Shown here piece after piece: positions 1 to 7,352 of a stretch of 64,000 bases of DNA. The notes beneath the pieces were generated by a model. The model made no database searches. It was not told where the DNA came from and was given only the letters and a program-made list of their open reading frames with translations. The first letter of the stretch is position 1; the number at the start of each line of letters is the position of its first letter. The stretch is from Brevibacillus fluminis (GTDB lineage: Bacteria > Bacillota > Bacilli > Brevibacillales > Brevibacillaceae). The stretch covers positions 19,309 through 83,308 of the forward strand of contig NZ_RHHQ01000014.1 in the NCBI RefSeq assembly GCF_003710825.1, given 5' to 3'. Made by a program: the position numbers and the translations under genes.

Positions 1-678
1 AACAGTGCTGCTACGGATGCCCGGAACACTGTTGGTGACGTCAGCGACGGCTTTGGCAAGCGCATTGCGATCCACATAGACACGGCTGTGTGCAGTCGAA
101 TAGGTACGTGCATGAACGGCATCAATCTTCGCATAGCCCATGGATGGCATGTTATTTTGCGCCGTGTTCATGCGTGTCGACTGGTACATGGATTGGCCAG
201 TTACAGTGGCGTAGCGCGTATGGAGGCCGGCATTATTCGTGGTGCCGTACGCGCTGTAAGTGCCTGCGCCGCGATAGCCTGTTCCGCCGTAACCGGTATA
301 ACCCGTCAAGCCGCCTGTGTTGTAGCCATTGTTATACGTGTTGCCAGTGCCGCCATAGGGGTTAAAACCCGTTCCGGTAGTCCCGGTACCGCCATAGCCG
401 GTCGTGCCGGTTGTACCTGTGGTACCCGTGGTTCCTGCACCAGTACCGTAACCGGTAGTTCCTACGGTGCCATAGCCGTTGTAGCCGGTCCCGTAGTAGT
501 TGGTGGTTCCATCATGCATGGTGCCGTAGGTACCGATACGGTGAGCAGCATTGGTCCCATACTGCTGGACCTTTGTCCCAGCTGGTTGATTGGTATTGGG
601 AGCAGCTGTTCTGTTACCGCAAGCTGTCGTAAGCAAAGCCACCCCTGCTAATGCACCGTAAAGCCATGTCTTTTTCAT
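1..678 (-). CDS. YhcN/YlaJ-type sporulation lipoprotein, C-terminus outside window
   Basis: Reading leftward from an ATG at 678 with an AGGAGG site about 8 nt upstream, the frame stays open to the window edge (226 codons seen). The N-terminus is a lipoprotein signal: Lys-Lys, a hydrophobic stretch, then a lipobox ending L-T-T-A-C at about residue 20. A long middle segment (about residues 45-150) is made of Gly/Thr/Tyr repeats such as GTTGYG. The last visible part (VDRNALAKAVADVTNSVPG) resembles the conserved domain of YhcN/YlaJ spore lipoproteins, which sit in the spore inner membrane and affect germination or outgrowth. Family assignment rests on that domain; the low-complexity insert is unusual. 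Confidence 0.78.
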   Translation of the reverse strand, partial: MKKTWLYGALAGVALLTTACGNRTAAPNTNQPAGTKVQQYGTNAAHRIGTYGTMHDGTTNYYGTGYNGYGTVGTTGYGTGAGTTGTTGTTGTTGYGGTGTTGTGFNPYGGTGNTYNNGYNTGGLTGYTGYGGTGYRGAGTYSAYGTTNNAGLHTRYATVTGQSMYQSTRMNTAQNNMPSMGYAKIDAVHARTYSTAHSRVYVDRNALAKAVADVTNSVPGIRSSTV

Positions 679-800
679 TGGAACACCTCCTGGATATAAT
701 GTGCCCGGATGCACAGAGTTGTTTTCGAGGGAAAAACATGTGTACATTCTAAAAATGTGTTAATATGGTATCGATGTTCTCGCAAAAGGAGGAAGCTGGG

Positions 801-1355
801 TTGATTCGCACACAAGCTGGTATCTATGAACTAATCGAAGAAAACCGAAACGGTTGGAATCCGGAAGCCTTTAAGGAACGGTACAGCGATGTGTTGGACA
901 AGTACGATTTTATTGTGGGCGACTGGGGCTATGGCCAGCTTCGGATGCGCGGCTTTTATGAGAACACAAACCGGAAAGTCCCCTTTGAGCAAAAGATCGC
1001 TACGCTGGATGAATACTTGCAAGAATTTTGTAATTTTGGCTGTCCTTATTTCGTGCTGAGACGCACCAAGGCGATCTCGCGTGGGGAAGGCACAGAGCAG
1101 CTGACGCAAGCTGAATTGGAAGCGCTTGACATTAGCGAAATCGTTGTGCAGCGTACCGAAACGCCTCCGCGTTTTTCGCGCGGCCAGCAAGAGGGGAAAC
1201 AGGAGCAGAAGCAGCGTCCATTCCGCCAAAAAGAACAGCGTTTCAATGAGCGGTCCAATCGTGACCAGAAACGACCATTTCCACCGCGGCAACACCGGGA
1301 AAAAGTGACCCAAGGTGAAAAGCGTGGTTCCGACCATAAACCGACCAATCCGTGA
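801..1355 (+). CDS. yutD: YutD family protein (DUF1027)
   Basis: 184 residues. A TTG start at 801 is preferred because a full AAAAGGAGG site lies at 784-792; an in-frame ATG at 765 would put that site inside the gene. The conserved core (about residues 1-110, with DKYDFIVGDWGYGQLRMRGF and a CPYFVLRR segment) matches the YutD/DUF1027 family, whose function is not established. The C-terminal 60 residues are Gln/Arg/Lys-rich and probably disordered. It opens the yut-type gene block that continues with yutE, yutF, yutG, yutH and yutI, and ends at a strong terminator. Confidence 0.8.
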   Translation: MIRTQAGIYELIEENRNGWNPEAFKERYSDVLDKYDFIVGDWGYGQLRMRGFYENTNRKVPFEQKIATLDEYLQEFCNFGCPYFVLRRTKAISRGEGTEQLTQAELEALDISEIVVQRTETPPRFSRGQQEGKQEQKQRPFRQKEQRFNERSNRDQKRPFPPRQHREKVTQGEKRGSDHKPTNP

Positions 1356-1363
1356 TGCAACAC

Positions 1364-1406
1364 AAAAAAGCCTCTTTCCGGTTCGTTCCGAGAAAGAGGC
1401 TTTTTT
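1364..1406. terminator. Bidirectional intrinsic terminator
   Basis: GCCTCTTTC pairs with GAAAGAGGC, flanked by A-run and T-run, so it can end both yutD (+) and the coat-like gene (-). Confidence 0.85.
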
Positions 1407-1414
1407 CTAACTTC

Positions 1415-1720
1415 TCAAAAATGATTGCTGCTGTTCGTTTCGTACTCCGCAGCCCCCATCGACTGATAGCCATAATACGGATATGGGTATGGATATGGCG
1501 GATAGGGGGAATAGGGATAATACGGATAGTAGCTTGGTGGATAATATGGATAGTACGGATAATACGGGTAGTAATGATGATGGTGTCTGAACCTCGATGA
1601 TTCATGATGATCGTGCCATCTCGCAGGTTCAGGAACGAATGGAGCAGCAGCCTGCATGTCAGCATACGGTTGGTGCATGTCAGCATGCGATTGTGACTCG
1701 AATTTATATTCCTCTTGCAT
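1415..1720 (-). CDS. Tyr/Pro/His-rich coat-like protein
   Basis: 101 residues. After an N-terminal Met/Ala/Gln-rich part, residues about 45-85 are runs of Tyr and Pro (YYPYYPYYP, YPYPYPYY) preceded by a His cluster (HHHH). This composition is typical of small Bacillales spore-coat proteins, which are often insoluble and Tyr-crosslinked, but no specific family is recognised. The ATG at 1720 is forced by an in-frame stop just upstream; the nearest purine-rich site (AGAGGGAG) is about 17 nt away, farther than usual, so the start is less certain than the frame. It converges on yutD and shares its terminator. Confidence 0.5.
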   Translation of the reverse strand: MQEEYKFESQSHADMHQPYADMQAAAPFVPEPARWHDHHESSRFRHHHHYYPYYPYYPYYPPSYYPYYPYSPYPPYPYPYPYYGYQSMGAAEYETNSSNHF

Positions 1721-1828
1721 GGGTACTCATCGACGCTCCCTCTACTAAGCTGATTTCTCGATGTAGTATACGGGGCATCAGCCCAGTGAGCGAGTTGTCC
1801 TGCCGAAAATGGGCGCAAAAAAAAGGAA

Positions 1829-2098
1829 CTAAATCACGGTTGTCAGGAAAGAATGCAGATCTTCCGCTTCCTCATCGTTCAGATTGAACGCATGGGCGAG
1901 ATAGCCTTCTTCGTCCAGGTCGTCGTGGCCGATAATCGCGCTACGGCCATTTTGGATGTTGATGACAACCTTTTTGCCATAAAAGCGGCTGGTTGTCAGG
2001 ATAATCAGGTCAAAGCGGACCGTATCACCGGTGAAGCTCACGAACCGAGTGTTGACAGTTTCCGTTTCATCGTACAGGTAAAAACGCTCATAACTCAT
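1829..2098 (-). CDS. DUF3055 / SAV0927-like protein
   Basis: 89 residues from the ATG at 2098, with a GTAGGTG site overlapping the glpX stop codon; a GTG three codons earlier is the alternative. The opening MSYERFYLYDETE and the acidic C-terminus (NLNDEEAEDLHSFL) match the small conserved DUF3055 family of Bacillales, which has no assigned role. It lies immediately downstream of glpX with the ribosome site overlapping the glpX end, so the two are probably translationally coupled in one operon. Confidence 0.7.
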   Translation of the reverse strand: MSYERFYLYDETETVNTRFVSFTGDTVRFDLIILTTSRFYGKKVVINIQNGRSAIIGHDDLDEEGYLAHAFNLNDEEAEDLHSFLTTVI

Positions 2099-2107
2099 GC
2101 AAGGCAC

Positions 2108-3082
2108 CTACTTCCACGTTAAATTAGGTTTATTTTCAAGATTATGCAAGGCGCGAATGAAACGAACGGTTTTTGTCTTGGCTCTCATGACCAGCGAGTG
2201 GGTCTCGACCGTATCGTCACCCAGATAGCGGACGCCTTGTAAAAGTTCGCCGTCCGATACGCCGGTTGCGGCAAAAATTGCATCATCGCCGCGGACAAGG
2301 TCGTCCAAGGTGAAAACCTGGTCAGGATCGGCGATGCCCATGCGGACACAACGCTCACGTTCTGCTTCATTTTGCGGTTTGAGCTGGGCAAGCATCTCGC
2401 CACCGAGACACTTGATTGCCGCGGCGCTGATTACGCCCTCCGGGGCACCACCGATGCCAATGAACAGATCGATTCCCGTGCTTGGCAAACAGGCTGCGAT
2501 CGCAGCGCCCACATCGCCGTCGCCGAACAGCTTGACCCGTGCGCCCTTTTCACGAACGGCATCGATGATATGCTGGTGCCGATCGCGCTCCTGGATGATC
2601 ACCGTTACGTCTTGGATGCGCTTGTTGTTGGCCTTGGCCACCTTGTCGATCAGCGTCTCGATGGAATCGTCGAGCGAGACGGTCCCTTTTGCACGCGGGC
2701 CGACTACCAGCTTCATCATGTACATATCTGGGGCGTGCAGCAATGTTCCCCGGTCGCCGAGCGCGACGACTGACATGGCATTTCCGTGCCCTTTTGCAAC
2801 AATGGTCGTTCCTTCAAGCGGATCAACCGCTACATCCACTTCAGGAGATTCGATCGCCTGATTGCCCACTGGTTCTCCAATATAGAGCATCGGTGCCTCG
2901 TCCAGCTCACCTTCGCCGATCACGACAGTCCCGCGCATCGCGATTGTATCGAACATCGCACGCATCGCGCTGGTTGCCGCACCGTCCGCCTCGTTTTTCT
3001 TGCCGCGGCCAAGCCACTCCGCCGAAGCAAGCGCCGCCATTTCTGTTACTCTGACTACTTCTAGCGCCAGTTCCCTGTCCAT
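2108..3082 (-). CDS. glpX: Class II fructose-1,6-bisphosphatase
   Basis: 324 residues, the usual GlpX length. It hydrolyses fructose-1,6-bisphosphate to fructose-6-phosphate in gluconeogenesis (and related sugar bisphosphates in some species) in the cytosol. Visible family signatures are IGEGELDEAPMLYIGE (about 55-70), the metal-binding DVAVDPLEGT (83-92), GDGDVGAAIAACLPSTGID and GIGGAPEGV, the phosphate/substrate region. The ATG at 3082 has an AGAGGAGG site. The downstream DUF3055 gene starts on its stop codon. Nothing is missing from the active-site motifs that can be seen. Confidence 0.95.
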   Translation of the reverse strand: MDRELALEVVRVTEMAALASAEWLGRGKKNEADGAATSAMRAMFDTIAMRGTVVIGEGELDEAPMLYIGEPVGNQAIESPEVDVAVDPLEGTTIVAKGHGNAMSVVALGDRGTLLHAPDMYMMKLVVGPRAKGTVSLDDSIETLIDKVAKANNKRIQDVTVIIQERDRHQHIIDAVREKGARVKLFGDGDVGAAIAACLPSTGIDLFIGIGGAPEGVISAAAIKCLGGEMLAQLKPQNEAERERCVRMGIADPDQVFTLDDLVRGDDAIFAATGVSDGELLQGVRYLGDDTVETHSLVMRAKTKTVRFIRALHNLENKPNLTWK

Positions 3083-3168
3083 GTCGTCCTCCTCTTGCCG
3101 GTTATTCTATCGTTGTTCAAGGTTCGTACACATTTTAACACATGACAGGTTAATCGCCAGTATATATC

Positions 3169-3196
3169 GTGACAGAAACGATAATTCTGGTATACT
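3169..3196 (+). promoter_or_regulatory. Sigma-A promoter for the 3221 gene and yutE
   Basis: GTGACA, 16-nt spacer, TATACT; the predicted start lies just before the AGGGGG site of the small gene at 3221. Confidence 0.6.
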
Positions 3197-3220
3197 GGGT
3201 GAAGAAAAGGGGGAAAAGCC

Positions 3221-3337
3221 ATGACGGGTGGCAATTCTTATTTGCAAGAAGGCGAGTTGGTTTTGCTCGCATTGATCCTTACGTTCGTGGGCACGCTATG
3301 GTACGCCAAACGCGCGTCTAAGAAGAAAAAACAATAG
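3221..3337 (+). CDS. Small single-helix membrane protein
   Basis: 38 residues. An AAAAGGGGG site precedes the ATG at 3221. The peptide has a short polar N-terminus (MTGGNSYLQEGE), one hydrophobic segment of about 17 residues (LVLLALILTFVGTLWYA) and a basic tail (KRASKKKKQ), so it should be a membrane protein with the tail in the cytosol. It is 13 nt upstream of yutE and probably cotranscribed. No family is recognised; its reality rests on promoter, ribosome site and a clean membrane-peptide composition. Confidence 0.6.
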   Translation: MTGGNSYLQEGELVLLALILTFVGTLWYAKRASKKKKQ

Positions 3338-3350
3338 GCGGGGATTCATC

Positions 3351-3785
3351 TTGTACGACGTCAATACTACAAAAATCGAACAAGTTTTAACCCATATGAA
3401 AAAAATGCTGGAAATTTTGCATGAGCTCGTGGCGGAAGGTGAACAAAGCATCGCGAATAGCCGGGTTTCAACCGTGGCGATGGAGCGCGCTTTGCACCTG
3501 TCCATTGAAGCGATCGCTGATGTAGGCAATGCGTTGATCGACGGCTTCATCATGCGCGATCCAGGCAGCTACACCGATATCGTTGAAATTTTGCGAGATG
3601 AGCGCGTCATCGACGATCAAGATGCGAAGACGTTGACGGAGACGGTTTTGTTCCGCAAGCATCTCGTGAATGAATATACCCAAGTTCCGGTTTCGCAAAT
3701 GGTCCGACTTGTGGAGGAGTCATTGCCTGCATTAGAGGCATTCGCCCCCAAGGTACAGGCTTATTTGAAACAGGAGCTCTTTTAG
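3351..3785 (+). CDS. yutE: YutE, DUF86/HepT-like protein
   Basis: 144 residues from a TTG at 3351 with a GCGGGG site. The helical sequence resembles B. subtilis YutE (UPF0331/DUF86). The family fold is the HEPN/HepT type; some members are RNase toxins paired with a MNT nucleotidyltransferase. The HepT catalytic Rx4-6H is not clearly present (MRDPGSYTDIVEIL and RVIDDQDAK occupy the region), and no MNT partner is nearby, so a toxin role is not supported. Its place in the yutD-yutI block argues for a conserved housekeeping role of unknown nature. Confidence 0.75.
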   Translation: MYDVNTTKIEQVLTHMKKMLEILHELVAEGEQSIANSRVSTVAMERALHLSIEAIADVGNALIDGFIMRDPGSYTDIVEILRDERVIDDQDAKTLTETVLFRKHLVNEYTQVPVSQMVRLVEESLPALEAFAPKVQAYLKQELF

Positions 3786-4102
3786 TCTGGTCAAAAATGA
3801 AAAGCGCTTAAAGTGCGCAGACAATAGAGTGCAATCTTTTTATTAGCAGTGAAGGGATTTGCGGAAAAAAGAAGAACGGCGCCTTAACGATACCAGTTCG
3901 GTGGAGCGGAAAATGGAACATTCTTCGCACCACACACAACCGAGAAAAGACACCCGTCGCGCAGCGTAAGGCCTTGAGGCCGTCCCCTTGTGGGTAACGT
4001 CATACGTCGTGGGACTTTTTTCCGGAAATCCTTGAACCACTGTTAGGAACATTAAACAATACGGCAGGTGGCCCGTCTAAGGCCATTTTTTATACTAAAA
4101 TG
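3786..4102 (+). other. Gene-free stretch with several hairpins, possible small RNA
   Basis: No convincing coding frame. It holds GCGC-TTAAAGT-GCGC near 3802-3818, a GGCC-TTGA-GGCC tetraloop hairpin at 3970-3981, and a hairpin closed by GTCCC (3982-3986) and GGGAC (4011-4015) followed by six T. A weaker TGGCC/GGCCA stem with a T-run is at 4069-4091. This could be the yutE 3' end or a separate structured RNA. It fits no riboswitch or 6S consensus I can recall. Confidence 0.35.
3982..4021 (+). terminator. Intrinsic terminator
   Basis: GTCCC...GGGAC stem followed by TTTTTT on the + strand, downstream of yutE. Confidence 0.55.
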
Positions 4103-4131
4103 TTTACTAAAGAGAGAAAATCGGATACAAT
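4103..4131 (+). promoter_or_regulatory. Sigma-A promoter of the SufR-like regulator
   Basis: TTTACT, 17-nt spacer, TACAAT, ending about 27 nt before the ATG at 4159. Confidence 0.55.
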
Positions 4132-4158
4132 GGTAAGAAAGAGGGGCGGTGAATAACG

Positions 4159-4797
4159 ATGACGAGCGACAACAATTCGACCCGTGACCAAATCCTGAAC
4201 ATGTTGAAAACAAAGGGACCACTGCCTGTAAGTGACATGGCGGTTGCATTGGGCATTACGGAAATGGCGGTACGACGCCATCTTAATACATTGGAACGGG
4301 ATAATTTGATCAAGTCATCCCTCGTCCGCCAAGCGATGGGCAGACCGACGAACGTATACTCTTTGTCCCAGGAAGCGGATGAGCTGTTTCCGCGCAACTA
4401 CTCCACGCTGACGCTTGATTTCCTGCAAGATTTGCGGGAAATGGACGGAATGGGCAAAGTTGAAAGTTTGTTCAAACGCAGGGAAGACCGGCTTGAAGAA
4501 ACCTACCGGACGCAGATGTCCTCGAGTGACAAGCTGCGGGATCGCGTAGAAACATTGGCTGAATTGCAAAATCAAAAGGGCTATATGGTCGAATGGGACC
4601 AAGACCCGACGACTGGCAACTTTTTCATCAAAGAGTTCAATTGCCCGATCGCGCAGGTGGCTCGCGAATTCACGCAGGCGTGCAACTGTGAGCTGTCGCT
4701 GTTTCGCCGCGTGCTGAAAGCGGAAGTGGATCAAACCTCTTGCATGGCAAAAGGTGGAGACCACTGTGTTTTCCGCATTCACGCAGCTGAACAATAA
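4159..4797 (+). CDS. SufR-like winged-helix regulator with C-terminal cysteine cluster
   Basis: 212 residues. An N-terminal helix-turn-helix (about 21-50, PLPVSDMAVALGITEMAVRR) and GRPTNVY wing match the DeoR/ArsR-like proteins grouped with SufR. The C-terminus carries Cys162, Cys175, Cys177, Cys195 and Cys203 within NCPIAQVA...CNCELS...QTSCMAKGGDHC, a spacing like the Fe-S ligands of SufR, which represses Fe-S assembly genes when its cluster is present. By analogy it should sense Fe-S status; its targets are not shown, though yutI, yuzB and yutM nearby are Fe-S related. It has its own promoter and is followed by a good terminator. Confidence 0.75.
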   Translation: MTSDNNSTRDQILNMLKTKGPLPVSDMAVALGITEMAVRRHLNTLERDNLIKSSLVRQAMGRPTNVYSLSQEADELFPRNYSTLTLDFLQDLREMDGMGKVESLFKRREDRLEETYRTQMSSSDKLRDRVETLAELQNQKGYMVEWDQDPTTGNFFIKEFNCPIAQVAREFTQACNCELSLFRRVLKAEVDQTSCMAKGGDHCVFRIHAAEQ

Positions 4798-4808
4798 CTT
4801 TTACACAA

Positions 4809-4836
4809 TCCACTCGATCGGGTGGATTTTTTATAT
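4809..4836 (+). terminator. Intrinsic terminator
   Basis: AATCCAC pairs with GTGGATT, followed by a T-rich tail, after the SufR-like gene. Confidence 0.75.
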
Positions 4837-4865
4837 ATTTTTGCAACGGAAACAGGAGGGCATCG

Positions 4866-5654
4866 ATGAAACGGTACAAAGGGTTTTTGCTTGATTTGGA
4901 CGGGACCATCTATCGAGGGAATGAACCGATACCAGAGGCTGTGGTCTTTATGGAACAGCTCAGGAAGCGGAATATTCCGTACCTTTTTCTCACGAATAAT
5001 TCTTCCACCTCGCCTGAAAATGTAGCCCGCCGACTTGAAGGGATGGGCATTCCTACAAAGGGCGAGGAGGTGTATACGACAAGCATGGCGGCAGCGACGT
5101 ACTTACGCGACCAACTGCCGCAGGGAGCCCACATATATGTGATCGGTGAGCAAGGCTTGGTGCATGAGTTGGAGGAGGTAGGCTATCATTTGACTGCAGA
5201 GCAGCCGGATGCTGTCGTGGTGGGAATTGACCGCAGCTTCACCTATGAAAAATTGGCGATCGCCGCCAAAGCGATTCGGCAGGGCGCGCGTTTTCTTGCA
5301 ACTAACAATGATGCCGCACTGCCCACCGAACATGGACTTACTCCGGGCAACGGCTCCCTGGTTGCGGCTGTTGCCGTCGCTTCCGGAGCAGAGCCAGTCG
5401 TCGTCGGAAAGCCGGAGCCGCTGATTGTTGATTATGCCTTGCGCAAGCTCGGGTTGGACAAAAGCGATACGCTCCTGATCGGCGACAATCTGCATACCGA
5501 CATTTTAGCGGGACGCAACAGCGGCGTCGACAGCCTGCTCGTTTACACCGGCTACTCCAAAGAAGCGGATATCGAGCGTTTCCGCATTCAGCCTACGTAT
5601 GAGGCTGACAGCCTTACGCAGTGGTGGGAGGCGTATTCTCCGTTTCTTGATTAA
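4866..5654 (+). CDS. yutF: HAD-IIA phosphatase (NagD/YutF family)
   Basis: 262 residues. A hydrolase of the haloacid dehalogenase superfamily, subfamily IIA, acting on small phosphorylated metabolites. Motif I is LLDLDGTIY (nucleophile Asp10, Asp12), motif II is LTNNSS (about 43-48), motif III is the GKPEP segment and motif IV is GDNLHTDI, which binds Mg. The AGGAGGG site precedes the ATG. It matches B. subtilis YutF in sequence type and in position between yutE and yutG. Its 3' end overlaps the convergent yutG by 41 bp. Confidence 0.9.
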   Translation: MKRYKGFLLDLDGTIYRGNEPIPEAVVFMEQLRKRNIPYLFLTNNSSTSPENVARRLEGMGIPTKGEEVYTTSMAAATYLRDQLPQGAHIYVIGEQGLVHELEEVGYHLTAEQPDAVVVGIDRSFTYEKLAIAAKAIRQGARFLATNNDAALPTEHGLTPGNGSLVAAVAVASGAEPVVVGKPEPLIVDYALRKLGLDKSDTLLIGDNLHTDILAGRNSGVDSLLVYTGYSKEADIERFRIQPTYEADSLTQWWEAYSPFLD

Positions 5655-6138
5655 CGCGATGGGCGATGCGGCTTGAGGCCGCCGCCGCAATCGCCCCAAC
5701 CAAATCATCGAGGCACGTATGGACACCGTATTTTTTGTCGTTCAATTTTTCCAAAATGCCGTATTTGATCTTATCTACATAGCCGTAATTGGTAAAGCCG
5801 ATGCTTCCATACAGGTTGACGACGGCGAGCGACAGTACCTCGTCGACCCCGTACAACGGTTCATCCGCATCGAGCATTTCTTGTAGCGGGGAGAGCAGCT
5901 GCCCTTTTTCAGCAAGCATATCCAGCTGGATACCTGTCAGCAGCGCGTTTTGCACCTCACGTTTTTTGAGCACGGCATGAACGCTTTCCATGCACATCTC
6001 CATCTGCAGGTCCGGCACGTACTGTTTCTGCAAAAAAAACACAATATCGGCGATATCCTCAATCCGCACTCCCCGTTCTTGTAAAAGGGAGAGAGCTTTT
6101 TCATAGACCTGTTGACTGCTCACTTGACTGAATTTCAT
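5614..6138 (-). CDS. yutG: Phosphatidylglycerophosphatase A-like protein YutG
   Basis: 174 residues of the PgpA-like/YutG family. The diagnostic segment is YGSIGFTNYGYVDKIKYGILEKLND followed by VHTCLDDLVGAIAAAASSRIAHR. Known PgpA enzymes remove phosphate from phosphatidylglycerophosphate, but the Bacillales YutG branch is shorter and soluble-looking, with an added N-terminal helical part (about 1-95), so enzyme activity should not be assumed. It is convergent with yutF, and their 3' ends overlap by 41 bp. Confidence 0.82.
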   Translation of the reverse strand: MKFSQVSSQQVYEKALSLLQERGVRIEDIADIVFFLQKQYVPDLQMEMCMESVHAVLKKREVQNALLTGIQLDMLAEKGQLLSPLQEMLDADEPLYGVDEVLSLAVVNLYGSIGFTNYGYVDKIKYGILEKLNDKKYGVHTCLDDLVGAIAAAASSRIAHRVNQETENTPPTTA

Positions 6139-6272
6139 TCCGAATGCCTCGCTTTTTCCAAAAGGTAATGATAGGTTTGCCCCGATCGCCTAATTCTATC
6201 CGTGAAAAATAGGCACCTATCCCGGCTGGCAGTCATATTGTGCTATAGGCAAGTTTGCAGGAGGGATCGAAT

Positions 6273-7322
6273 ATGGAGGAGATTGCAGCGAAGCTGCAGG
6301 AAAAATACGGCCTGCGCGTCTTCGGTGGCCAGGAAGTGGGCAGCAGGTACGAAATGGATACAGACAGCGGCACATACTATCTGTTTTCCTGCCCGGCTGC
6401 CTATCGCAGCAAGGCCAAATTCGTCGGAAGCGTGGAGCAGCATCTCGCCAAGGCACCCAGGATTCATTTGCTTCCATCGGCGACAACCTATCAAAATGAA
6501 GGATATTTTCTGCATGATGATAAATTGTATTATGTGAAGCAAGGCGTTCGTTCCGGCTCGCTGGCGAATGAGGCGTATGTGATCGGAGAGTCGCTCGCCC
6601 GCTTTCATCAAGCGACAGCCAGCTTTACGGGCGAAAAGTCGTTTCGCACATTCAGCTCGTTGGGCAATTGGCCGGAACTGTGGCGGCAAAAGCTCAAGCA
6701 ATTCGATGAGCACCGCGACCACTTGGATGATCAAGAGGAAGTAACACCGTTCGATGAATATTTGCTGACCACCTACACCTATGTCAGTCAGCTTGGCGAT
6801 GCAGCCGTCCAGTATTTAGAGGATACCGGCTACACGAAGAAAGCCAAGGCACCCGGCAAATACGGCAAGGTCGCTTTTCAAAATTTTGACGAAAGCTTCG
6901 TCTTCTTCGCAGAATCAGGCGAGCAGCTGGTCGCCGGCGAATGGAGCTGGATTCTCGATATTCGTAGCCGCGATATCGCCCAGTGGATTAAGAGCGATAT
7001 TCGCCGCAGCGGATGGGATGAGCAAAAAGTTCTCGCATTTCTCACCGGTTATACCGATGTCGAGCCGCTTGCAGAAGAGGAATTCGCTTGGGTGTATGCG
7101 CTGCTGATGTATCCAGGCCGCTTTCTCAAGCAGGTCGAGATGGTTAGGCAGTCGGCGGAAGAAGAGGAAGAAGAGTTGGAGGACATGGGAGATTGGGAGG
7201 CCAAGCTTGACGGAGAGCTGTTGGCAATGGAGCCTGTGCTGCAGCATTTTCCGCGCCTGGTCAGCAATCGCTATGGCGCTACGATTCCAGCGCTTGAGTG
7301 GTCGCTGTGGAACAACTCCTGA
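6273..7322 (+). CDS. yutH: YutH, CotS-family spore coat protein
   Basis: 349 residues. An AGGAGG at 6259-6264 sets the ATG at 6273; an upstream in-frame TTG is ruled out by that site. The sequence belongs to the kinase-fold CotS/YsxE/YutH group: an N-terminal lobe, then ESLARFHQATA (about 110-120), and a later aspartate-containing segment (WSWILDIRSRDIAQWI) where the catalytic region of aminoglycoside-phosphotransferase-like proteins would lie. Members are coat-associated in B. subtilis. Residues about 290-310 form an acidic run (AEEEEEELED). It lies in the same order as in B. subtilis, next to yutG. Confidence 0.82.
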   Translation: MEEIAAKLQEKYGLRVFGGQEVGSRYEMDTDSGTYYLFSCPAAYRSKAKFVGSVEQHLAKAPRIHLLPSATTYQNEGYFLHDDKLYYVKQGVRSGSLANEAYVIGESLARFHQATASFTGEKSFRTFSSLGNWPELWRQKLKQFDEHRDHLDDQEEVTPFDEYLLTTYTYVSQLGDAAVQYLEDTGYTKKAKAPGKYGKVAFQNFDESFVFFAESGEQLVAGEWSWILDIRSRDIAQWIKSDIRRSGWDEQKVLAFLTGYTDVEPLAEEEFAWVYALLMYPGRFLKQVEMVRQSAEEEEEELEDMGDWEAKLDGELLAMEPVLQHFPRLVSNRYGATIPALEWSLWNNS

Positions 7323-7352
7323 TCCACTAAGAAAGGAGACGGTTGCAGGCAT

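Noticed and set aside
88..651. Plus-strand open frame rich in Val, Ala and Gly
   Set aside because: It is the antisense of the repeat-rich YhcN-type lipoprotein, which has lipobox, ribosome site and family domain on the minus strand.
3843..4397. Several minus-strand frames around the SufR-like gene
   Set aside because: Antisense to a conserved gene or to the hairpin-rich gap, no ribosome sites.
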